The notes under the pieces were generated by a model, which saw nothing but the letters and a program-made list of their open reading frames with translations, did no database searches and had not been told where the DNA came from. 64,000 nucleotides of DNA from NCBI RefSeq assembly GCF_023284065.1, contig NZ_JAKIKP010000005.1, positions 62,001-126,000 on the forward strand, in the 5' to 3' direction. Shown one piece after another: positions 7,885 to 14,173 of the stretch (its first letter is position 1; every line of letters starts with the position of its first letter). This DNA is from Shewanella gaetbuli. Its GTDB lineage: Bacteria > Pseudomonadota > Gammaproteobacteria > Enterobacterales > Shewanellaceae. Both the position numbers and the translations under genes were made by a program.

Positions 7885-7949
7885 AAATCAACCTCCATTT
7901 ATACAGCTAGCACCAAAAAATTGATGCTAGCTGTTTTATTTATCGTTTA

Positions 7950-8162
7950 TTAATTAGGGTGAAAAAAATCATACGCGTTTCGGCCCAACCATGAACCTAA
8001 TCGACCAGCGCCAAAAAATGTAGCAGTTTCGTACGCTGTTTTAAAAGTAGTTGCTGCAACAGCGATTACAGCTCCTCCATATCCTAAAGCAAAAAGAGCA
8101 CCTCCTCCATTCACCTGCTCAATCTCATCAAATGTGAGTTCTTCAATTTTAGAATTTTGCAT
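7950..8162 (-). CDS. Class II bacteriocin/microcin precursor 2 (double-glycine leader)
   Basis: 70 residues. The leader is the same 20 residues as in precursors 1 and 3. The 50-residue core has no Cys, has glycine-spaced helices (GYGGAV; GAGRLGSWLGRN) and an aromatic, basic C-terminus. Small-xxx-small spacing of this kind is seen in two-peptide (class IIb) bacteriocins, so the three cores may act alone or in pairs. The exporter at 9383-11542 has the matching leader peptidase domain. Confidence 0.85.
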   Translation of the reverse strand: MQNSKIEELTFDEIEQVNGGGALFALGYGGAVIAVAATTFKTAYETATFFGAGRLGSWLGRNAYDFFHPN

Positions 8163-8189
8163 AATATCTTCCTTAATTTACACTGTTTA

Positions 8190-8294
8190 ACGTTGTGTTT
8201 GCTTAAGTGCTTAGTGACTCGATGAGAGTTACTGAGCCTTAAGCGACTGACCAAGGGCGCGGTTTCTGGCTAAGGTTGCCGTGCCCTTGTTTTT
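8190..8294 (+). ncRNA. Candidate plus-strand structured RNA, copy B (antisense to precursor 2 leader)
   Basis: Hairpin 1 (8201-8244) has 19 pairs with loop GATGA, two of them G-U pairs that would be A-C mismatches in minus-strand RNA. Hairpin 2 (8252-8289) is CAAGGGC...GCCCTTG plus an inner CGG/CCG, followed by TTTTT. Only weak promoter-like boxes lie upstream on the plus strand (TTGCAT and TACACT, 16 bases apart). Transcription is not shown. Confidence 0.38.
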
Positions 8295-8382
8295 AACCAA
8301 TGAGGTGTTTGTGTTGATTATGTTGAACAAGACACTTCATTGTTTAAAATCCTTTTATTTCTTCATAGCGCTAATGGGCTAA

Positions 8383-8510
8383 TTAGGTTTCACTGGTAAA
8401 TTTTTGTAACTCGTCCTGCGTGTATACTTTGCCTTGGTGCATAATCAATAGCCGTTGGGCTTGTTTTATAGTTTCAGGGCGGTGGGCAATAATAATACGC
8501 GTGATATCAA
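8383..8510 (-). pseudogene. Duplicated fragment of the bacteriocin exporter 3' end
   Basis: 128 bases that match the last 42 codons and stop of the exporter gene at 9383-9510, with about six substitutions. It has no start and no upstream exporter sequence. It is a relic of a tandem duplication whose unit ran from inside the exporter gene through the untranslated region into a precursor gene. Confidence 0.9.
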
Positions 8511-8560
8511 AGCTTGAATATCACAGTCATTATATTAATCTGATCATTACACATTCATTT

Positions 8561-8740
8561 TTAATTATTTTTTTCTATTATTACGGTAAAGAAAATGATC
8601 AAGCTCGGAATAACAAATAAAAACAAATCTGCGGAGCTTAACTCATTATCTTGATTTAATGAAAAATACTGCCAATTCAATAAGCACAACATTGCAGTGA
8701 CTGTTGACACGATTTTTTTGCAAAACTTTTTTATGCTCAT
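8561..8740 (-). CDS. Small hydrophobic protein, second gene after precursor 3 (possible immunity)
   Basis: 59 residues, starting MSIKKFCKKI and ending IIEKNN. Basic N-terminus, one moderate hydrophobic stretch (about 10-24) and one strong one (about 38-55). The start lies 4 bases after the stop of the 55-residue gene at 8745-8912, and the ribosome site (AGAGG) is inside that gene's last codons, so the two are probably translationally coupled. No family recognised. Confidence 0.5.
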   Translation of the reverse strand: MSIKKFCKKIVSTVTAMLCLLNWQYFSLNQDNELSSADLFLFVIPSLIIFFTVIIEKNN

Positions 8741-8744
8741 TATT

Positions 8745-8912
8745 TCATATCCTCTTACTTTTTATTTTAATAACAAAGCCTATAATAAGCACTAAAGCTG
8801 AAATAAATAACCCTCCAGGTATAATCACCTCTAGTGGGATGTCGTTAATAAATGCAAGTAAACACCCAATAAAAATACAAAATAAGTAATAAATATATAA
8901 GCTAGGTTTCAT
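8745..8912 (-). CDS. Small hydrophobic protein, first gene after precursor 3 (possible immunity)
   Basis: 55 residues, starting MKPSLYIYYL and ending KIKSKRI. Two hydrophobic helices (about 5-22 and 28-48) and a strongly basic tail. AGGAG lies 5-6 bases before the ATG. It occupies the immunity-gene position after precursor 3. The length is below common gene-calling cut-offs, so it is easily missed. No family recognised. Confidence 0.55.
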   Translation of the reverse strand: MKPSLYIYYLFCIFIGCLLAFINDIPLEVIIPGGLFISALVLIIGFVIKIKSKRI

Positions 8913-8967
8913 AAATACTCCTAATAAAGCAGCCTTACCGCTGAATAAGGCTGCTTATTTTGTTAAC

Positions 8968-9162
8968 CTACTTTGATGATAGCCAGTCCAAAAGGCCATA
9001 AGTTCCTACTATTAATCCAGCACCACTTAATAAGTGCCCTCCTAAAGTAGCACTGCTTAAATGACTAGCTAAAGCAATACCTGCACCTATAACAGGAGCT
9101 ATTCCACCATTCACCTGCTCAATTTCATCAAATGTGAGTTCTTCAATTTTAGAATTTTGCAT
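8968..9162 (-). CDS. Class II bacteriocin/microcin precursor 3 (double-glycine leader)
   Basis: 64 residues: the shared 20-residue leader, then a 44-residue core without Cys. The core is Gly/Ala/Ser/Leu rich with glycine spacing (GGHLLSGAG) and ends DWLSSK. It is the precursor closest to the exporter genes, about 220 bases after the exporter stop. Its leader codons and upstream region are the reference copy C of the repeat. Confidence 0.85.
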   Translation of the reverse strand: MQNSKIEELTFDEIEQVNGGIAPVIGAGIALASHLSSATLGGHLLSGAGLIVGTYGLLDWLSSK

Positions 9163-9510
9163 AATATCTTCCTTAATTTACACTGTTTAACGTTGTGTTT
9201 GCTTAAGTGCTTAGTGACTCGATGAGAGTTACTGAGCCTTAAGCGACTGACCAAGGGCGCGGTTTCTGGCTAAGGTTGCCGTGCCCTTGTTTTTAACCAA
9301 TGAGGTGTTTGTGTTGATTATGTTGAACAAGACACTTCATTGTTTAAAATCCTTTTATTTCTTCATAGCGCTAATGGGCTAATTAGATTTCACTGGTAAA
9401 TTGTTGTAACTCGTCCTGTGTGTATACTTTGCCTTGGTGCATAATCAATAGCCGTTGGGCTTGTTTTATAGTTTCAGGACGATGGGCAATAATAATACGT
9501 GTGATATCAA
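9105..9510. repeat. Direct repeat, copy C (parent copy, overlaps exporter 3' end)
   Basis: The partner of 8105-8510. Here the right-hand part is the genuine end of the exporter gene, so this is probably the source copy. Confidence 0.92.
9190..9294 (+). ncRNA. Candidate plus-strand structured RNA, copy C (antisense to precursor 3 leader)
   Basis: Same structure as copy B: hairpin 1 at 9201-9244, hairpin 2 at 9252-9289 and a T run at 9290-9294. It could base-pair with the 5' leader of the precursor mRNA over its full length. Not supported by any expression data. Confidence 0.38.
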
Positions 9511-11542
9511 GGTGTTTTATTTGCTCACTGATTTTGGCTTCGTTATCGACATCAAGATGACTCGTCGCTTCATCCATAAACAATATTTTGGGGTGTTGAT
9601 ATAGGGCTCTGGCTAATAGAAGTCGTTGTACTTGCCCGCCGGAAAATTGGCTTCCCATATCACCTACCAAGGTGTTATAGCCCATGGTCATGTTGCGAAT
9701 ATCATTATCAATGGCGGCCATTTGGGCGCATTGTTGCATGCGTAAATAATTGGGTTCAGGGTCAAAAAAAGTTAAGTTGTCTGCTATAGAGCCAGAAAGA
9801 AGCGTGTCATCTTGCATAACCGCGGCAATATGTTGGCGATACTGGGTTAAGCCAATTTGAGTGATATCTTGCCCATCCAGTAAAATTCGTCCATGTGTTG
9901 GCGTAAGCAGTCCGAGCATGAGTTTTACCAAGGTGGTTTTGCCGCAGCCTGAACCACCAACTATGGCTACTGACTCATTTGCGTTAATGGTTAGTGATAC
10001 ATCATCAATAACCTTGGGGTCATTTAAGCTATATTGATAACTTACATGTTCGAGTGTTAGTTTTCCTATGACCTTATTTAGCGGTGTTAAACTGTCTCTG
10101 TTGGCTTCTTGTTCGTGTAGGGCGATATCTGAAATTCGGTCTAGATGTAAACGCAGCATGCGAAACAGAATAAGCTGTTCAATTAGGCTGGCAAATCGCT
10201 CGGTTAGTTGGTTTTTATAGGCAATAAAAGCCAGAACCATGCCGATGGTGAGGCCACCACTCATTACAATGGTGGCCGCTAAGTAGATTACAATAATGTT
10301 TTCAAGACCAAACAATAGTTTGTTCATGACATCAAAACTGATGCTGAGCTTTCCTAATCGAATATCGGCATTGATGACTTCACTATAACGATTTTGCCAT
10401 AAACTTTGACGTTGTGGCTCACAGGTAAATAGCTTGATGGTTTGTATGCCACGAATATTTTCTAAAAAGTTAGTTTGCTCTTTGGCGCTAGCTTGAATTG
10501 ATTCTTCTGTTGCTCGATGAAAGGGTTGGTATAAAGCAAATCGCAATAAGCCATAAGTAATAACAGCGGCCACAACGACTAAAGTCAACTTAACACTGTA
10601 AATTAGCATCATAACTAATACAGCAATAGACATTACCCCATCAACAACAGTTTCAACTAACCCCGTTGTTAATCGTTCTCGCACTTGGGCTAATGAGCCA
10701 AAACGCGACACTAAATCACCAATGTGGCGTTTTTCAAAATAGCTCATGGGTAATCTAAGTAAGTGGCGTAATAAATTAACGCCCATTTGCATATTCAGTA
10801 GGCTTGATACCCTTAGTATTAACCAGCTGCGTACCCCTGTAGTGATGACATTTATTAACGCTAATAAACCAAAGCCTAACGCCAGTACAATAAGCAGTGG
10901 TTTATCTTGGCTAATAAGCACTTCATCAACCACCCACTGCATATAGTAAGGCGCTACCAAGGTAAATAGTTGCAATAATACAGAAAGTACAAAAAGTGTT
11001 ATCAATACCCTTGTTAGCCCGTTGATTTTGCCCCAGAGTTGACTTAAACGCATTTGCTGGCGTTCATCTTGCTGTTTAAACTCTTTAGTGGGCGTGAGCT
11101 CAAGTGCTATGCCGGTAAAGTGTTCGGCAAACTCTGTAAATGTTAGCTTCTTCTTTCCTATGGCTGGGTCATTAAGGGTAACGCCAGACTTTGTCACGCC
11201 AGTAAGCACAACAAAATGATTCATGTCCCAATGCAACACGCAAGGAATTGCAAGTTTACCTACTTCCTCAATAGGGCATTTTAGTGCCCGGCTTGCAAGC
11301 CCAATGCTGTCACTTATTGCTATCATTTGTTGCAAATTCATCCCTTTTAAATCTGCACTAAAGCGTTTTCTAAGTGCCACCATGTCAAGTTTGTGGCCAT
11401 AAAAGCTGGCTACCATGGCTATACTCGCTAAACCACATTCGGCCATTTCAGCTTGCAGAATAAGTGGTACGCGCTTATTACCTGAAAACTCTAGCAGTTC
11501 GATAGCAGAATCATTAGTTGTATTAACTGAAGAGGGGCTCAT
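9383..11542 (-). CDS. Peptidase-containing ABC bacteriocin exporter (C39 peptidase, TMD, NBD)
   Basis: 719 residues. It cuts double-glycine leaders and pumps the cores across the inner membrane. Domains: C39 peptidase (about 20-150) with oxyanion Gln30, catalytic Cys36 (AECGLA), His109 (in MNHF) and Asp125 (NDPA); six-helix ABC membrane domain (about 175-450); nucleotide-binding domain (about 490-719) with Walker A GGSGCGKTT, signature SGGQ and Walker B ILFMDEA. All key residues are intact. It overlaps the stop of the HlyD gene by 1 base (TAATG), so the two are co-translated. A 128-bp copy of its 3' end lies at 8383-8510. Confidence 0.95.
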   Translation of the reverse strand: MSPSSVNTTNDSAIELLEFSGNKRVPLILQAEMAECGLASIAMVASFYGHKLDMVALRKRFSADLKGMNLQQMIAISDSIGLASRALKCPIEEVGKLAIPCVLHWDMNHFVVLTGVTKSGVTLNDPAIGKKKLTFTEFAEHFTGIALELTPTKEFKQQDERQQMRLSQLWGKINGLTRVLITLFVLSVLLQLFTLVAPYYMQWVVDEVLISQDKPLLIVLALGFGLLALINVITTGVRSWLILRVSSLLNMQMGVNLLRHLLRLPMSYFEKRHIGDLVSRFGSLAQVRERLTTGLVETVVDGVMSIAVLVMMLIYSVKLTLVVVAAVITYGLLRFALYQPFHRATEESIQASAKEQTNFLENIRGIQTIKLFTCEPQRQSLWQNRYSEVINADIRLGKLSISFDVMNKLLFGLENIIVIYLAATIVMSGGLTIGMVLAFIAYKNQLTERFASLIEQLILFRMLRLHLDRISDIALHEQEANRDSLTPLNKVIGKLTLEHVSYQYSLNDPKVIDDVSLTINANESVAIVGGSGCGKTTLVKLMLGLLTPTHGRILLDGQDITQIGLTQYRQHIAAVMQDDTLLSGSIADNLTFFDPEPNYLRMQQCAQMAAIDNDIRNMTMGYNTLVGDMGSQFSGGQVQRLLLARALYQHPKILFMDEATSHLDVDNEAKISEQIKHLDITRIIIAHRPETIKQAQRLLIMHQGKVYTQDELQQFTSEI

Positions 11543-12789
11543 TATCCTACTCTCCCTTCAAGGCTGTATATGGGGTCAAGCAACCAGTCAAGTAGAGAGC
11601 GTTTGTCTAGCACGATGTCGGCCTCAAGCAACATGCCACTCTTTAGGGGAAACTCATCTCCATAAGCCAACATGTTTTGTTTTGATAGCTGTGTTCTGAT
11701 GCGGTAAACAGGCTCTGATAACGCTATAGGTACTTGAGCTTCACCATCAAGCATCAATGCTTTATCAATTCTGGATATATGACTTTCAATAAAACCAAAA
11801 CGTTGATACGGAAATGCATCAAACCTTAGCCGAGCTTCGTCACCTGTTTTGACAAATCCTGCGCTTCTAGTCGGTAATAGTAGTTCTGCAACTAGATTGG
11901 CACCTTGAGGAATTAAACTCATTAGTGGTCGATTAGTAACAATAAACTCACCTTCTACCACTTGAATTGCTGCGACGGTTCCAGCTTCTGCGGCGCGAAT
12001 GACATATCGGTAATTATTTTCGGTTTCGTCGATTTGGCGCTTTAACTCTGAGCGACGCCTTGCCATATCACTTTCTTTTAAAGAATATTGTGCAGGGAGC
12101 AATTGTAGTTCAGCGTAGGCGGTGTTTAATTGAGTGGTAATTTGAACCCGATTCGATTTTAAGTTTTCAATCTCTTGCTTGATATTAATGAGTTTTTCTT
12201 GCTGAGTTTGAAAGTCAAGTGTTGATAAGTAGCCATCTTTATATAGTTTCTCATGTTGCTTTTGCTGAGATAATTGTAATGCTAATTTGTTAGTTAATAA
12301 CGCTTCTAAATTTGAGTTTACATCTAAAGCTGCTTGGTGATCTGCAATAGCTGTTTTAAGCTTTGCGGTGTCATTTGTAAAAATAGAGTGATTCACTTTT
12401 TGTTCAGCAATTAGCAAGTTTAATTGCAGGGTTAACTCATCAATTAATGATTCGCTTAACTCTTCACCCGATAACATACTTCGGCGTAACACAATGGTGA
12501 CTAAGGGCGAACCTTTGCTAATTTTATCTCCCTCTTTAACATGTAGCTTTTCAATGTTTCCACTGCGATTAGCATAGGTTTTTATTAAGCCTTTGTCTGG
12601 AACTAGGTATCCTCGTACCGTTTCTTTGCGGGAATAATATGAAAAAGACAAAAACACTATGATAGCGATAATAATTGCAAGTAAGGTTGCCGTTGAGACA
12701 TAAATAGAAATAGGCTGCGCTAAAGAGACATCTCCATGCAGTTTTTGTTGCTGGTTATCGATAGCTTGCTGTCTGAAGAGTCCATTCAT
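11542..12789 (-). CDS. HlyD-family periplasmic adaptor of the bacteriocin exporter
   Basis: 415 residues. It links the ABC exporter to a TolC-type outer-membrane channel, which is not encoded in the window. One membrane helix (about 30-52), then a lipoyl-like half, a long coiled-coil hairpin (about 115-265, rich in Gln, Leu, Lys and Glu), the second lipoyl half (EAGTVAAIQVVEGE) and a beta-barrel region. This matches the CvaA/MchE group of microcin exporters. It is the first gene of the exporter pair. Confidence 0.9.
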   Translation of the reverse strand: MNGLFRQQAIDNQQQKLHGDVSLAQPISIYVSTATLLAIIIAIIVFLSFSYYSRKETVRGYLVPDKGLIKTYANRSGNIEKLHVKEGDKISKGSPLVTIVLRRSMLSGEELSESLIDELTLQLNLLIAEQKVNHSIFTNDTAKLKTAIADHQAALDVNSNLEALLTNKLALQLSQQKQHEKLYKDGYLSTLDFQTQQEKLINIKQEIENLKSNRVQITTQLNTAYAELQLLPAQYSLKESDMARRRSELKRQIDETENNYRYVIRAAEAGTVAAIQVVEGEFIVTNRPLMSLIPQGANLVAELLLPTRSAGFVKTGDEARLRFDAFPYQRFGFIESHISRIDKALMLDGEAQVPIALSEPVYRIRTQLSKQNMLAYGDEFPLKSGMLLEADIVLDKRSLLDWLLDPIYSLEGRVG

Positions 12790-12963
12790 TATATACAGCC
12801 CTGATGTTCAAAATTAATCAAGAAATTACGAATGACACGAATTCAGGGTGATGTCTTCTTAAAAAGTATTATTAAAATTTTTAAAAAATAATGTAGGCAT
12901 TCGCTAGCGGCGTTTGCGAGCGACATACTGAGTGAGCTTTGTACTGTTTGATTAGGCGGCTCT

Positions 12964-13719
12964 TTATTCAATTAGCTGCTTAGGAACAGGTAAATTGTAG
13001 TGTTTAAAATATTTATCAATGGCCTGGTTTTGGCGATATTCTTGCATTTTTTCTAGCACTTTAGGATAAACATTAGCAATGTTAGATTTTGTTGGAATGC
13101 TGATATATAAAGGGTTGTCGAACGTGTCCACGAAGGTTAACTTTTCAAACCTATCTTTAAAAAGTCGCTCACTGTGAGAGTGTGAAGTAACCACTAAATC
13201 AACCCTACTCAGTTCTAACATGCCAATAAGTTGCTCTGTATTGCTCACTAAGGTCAGTATTCTGGTGTCTAATGTGGCAAACGTAGGAGAGTAAAAGTTA
13301 CCCCTAATAGCGCCTATGTTATAACGACTGATATCGTCATAAGAAAAAGCATCACCCTTGAGTGTGGGTGACTTATAAAATGACAAACTTCGAGTGTAAT
13401 GGCCGTAAACGATGGGTTGTAAAAATAACTCCCTTTCTTTGGTCATTGAATGCCGGATTAATAAATCCACATTACCGCTTTTCGCCTCTTTGATTGAGCG
13501 GATCCAAGGGGCATTAATCCATTTTATTCCATATCCTAGTTCAGAAAAGATATCTGTCACTAAATCTGGAATAGCGCCCACACACTTCTCACCATCAAAA
13601 GAGAGTTCTGGTGCGTAATCGCGGCAGTGAGCAGTGATAACATTAGCTGTTGAAAATGCAGAAAAACTGAGTGTTAAGATGCAAGTAATTAGATAACTGG
13701 CTTTTACTGATAATCTCAT
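12964..13719 (-). CDS. Periplasmic substrate-binding protein, SBP_bac_3-like
   Basis: 251 residues with a signal peptide ending near residue 26 (SAFSTANV). The fold pattern is the amino-acid type solute-binding family (regions GAIPDLVTDIFSELGY and GNVDLLIR). There is no permease or ATPase beside it, so it may be a stand-alone sensor-like or orphan binding protein. It lies 174 bases upstream of the HlyD gene on the same strand; a role in the bacteriocin system is not shown. Confidence 0.7.
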   Translation of the reverse strand: MRLSVKASYLITCILTLSFSAFSTANVITAHCRDYAPELSFDGEKCVGAIPDLVTDIFSELGYGIKWINAPWIRSIKEAKSGNVDLLIRHSMTKERELFLQPIVYGHYTRSLSFYKSPTLKGDAFSYDDISRYNIGAIRGNFYSPTFATLDTRILTLVSNTEQLIGMLELSRVDLVVTSHSHSERLFKDRFEKLTFVDTFDNPLYISIPTKSNIANVYPKVLEKMQEYRQNQAIDKYFKHYNLPVPKQLIE

Positions 13720-13881
13720 TTGCGAAACCTAATTGTTTTTGTTTTTTGGGTTAATAACGGCAAATTGATGGCGGTTAAAATGGATAAATTAACTATAGCA
13801 GTTATTTCATTATTGGCTCGGTTTGGGGAAAATCTTGCGGGTTTATCATCAATGGAAGAGAGTTAACGTTGGAAAAAAGCC

Positions 13882-13990
13882 AAAAAAAAGCCCCAGCAAT
13901 TTAAGTTGCTGAGGCGCCGAATCTGGCTTGTCACTATCGCTAGTGAAATAAAGGTTTGAAAGATTGAACATCTTAACCTCTGTACCCTAC
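13882..13990 (-). ncRNA. spf: Spot 42 RNA
   Basis: 109 bases, the same length as E. coli Spot 42. On the minus strand it starts GTAGGGTACAGAGG, has the conserved unstructured block near the start (AAGATGTTC), and ends in a GC-rich hairpin followed by eight T. It is an Hfq-dependent RNA that represses secondary carbon and redox genes and is itself under CRP control in enterics. It lies directly downstream of polA on the same strand, the usual place. Confidence 0.95.
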
Positions 13991-13997
13991 GCCAAGA

Positions 13998-14003
13998 ATA
14001 ATA
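13998..14003 (-). promoter_or_regulatory. -10 box of spf
   Basis: TATTAT, 7 bases before the inferred first base of Spot 42. The -35 region is weak (TTTCTA at 17 bases). Confidence 0.6.
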
Positions 14004-14053
14004 CTTCATTAACCCTAAAATAGAAAACTGTTTTTCATTTTAAGCGACAATAA

Positions 14054-14069
14054 TGTGATGTTTGCCACA
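14054..14069. promoter_or_regulatory. CRP-like site upstream of spf
   Basis: TGTGG-N6-TCACA on the minus strand, one mismatch from the CRP consensus TGTGA-N6-TCACA. The centre is about 71 bases before the spf start. In E. coli cAMP-CRP represses spf; a centre near -71 is also where CRP commonly activates, so the sign of control is open. Confidence 0.65.
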
Positions 14070-14100
14070 TGTTATGTTGTGTTCACTGATATTTGGCAAT

Positions 14101-14140
14101 AAAAAAACCGTACTTATCCATTATTTTGGTTAAGTACGGT
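14101..14140 (-). terminator. Terminator of polA
   Basis: A 10-bp stem (ACCGTACTTA with TAAGTACGGT) with T run on the minus strand, 34 bases beyond the polA stop. Confidence 0.85.
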
Positions 14141-14173
14141 TGTGAAGCTGTCTTGTGTGGCTAAGGTTTAACG

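Larger units (their letters stand above)
8105..8510. repeat. Direct repeat, copy B (406 bp, exactly 1000 bp from copy C)
   Basis: Matches 9105-9510 with only a few mismatches and no gap, at a constant 1000-base offset. It spans the leader codons of precursor 2, the whole upstream region, and 128 bases of the exporter's 3' end. The match stops after 8510 (GATATCAA then divergence). Confidence 0.92.

Noticed and set aside
8420..8620. 66-residue plus-strand ORF
   Set aside because: It overlaps the exporter gene fragment on the other strand and the end of the 59-residue gene. It has no ribosome site and no family; it is a shadow.
8704..8889. 61-residue plus-strand ORF
   Set aside because: The minus strand here carries two coupled small genes with good ribosome sites; the plus ORF is their antisense shadow.
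6904..9510. Integron-like cassette array (repeats as attC sites)
   Set aside because: The repeats separate different ORFs, but they have two hairpins, lack GTTRRRY/RYYYAAC core pairs, overlap the coding leader of the precursor, and no integrase is present. Tandem duplication and recombination explain them better.
12964..13719. Binding protein as a part of the bacteriocin system
   Set aside because: It shares the strand, but there is a 174-base gap, and no known role of SBP_bac_3 proteins in double-glycine bacteriocin export. Kept as a separate gene.
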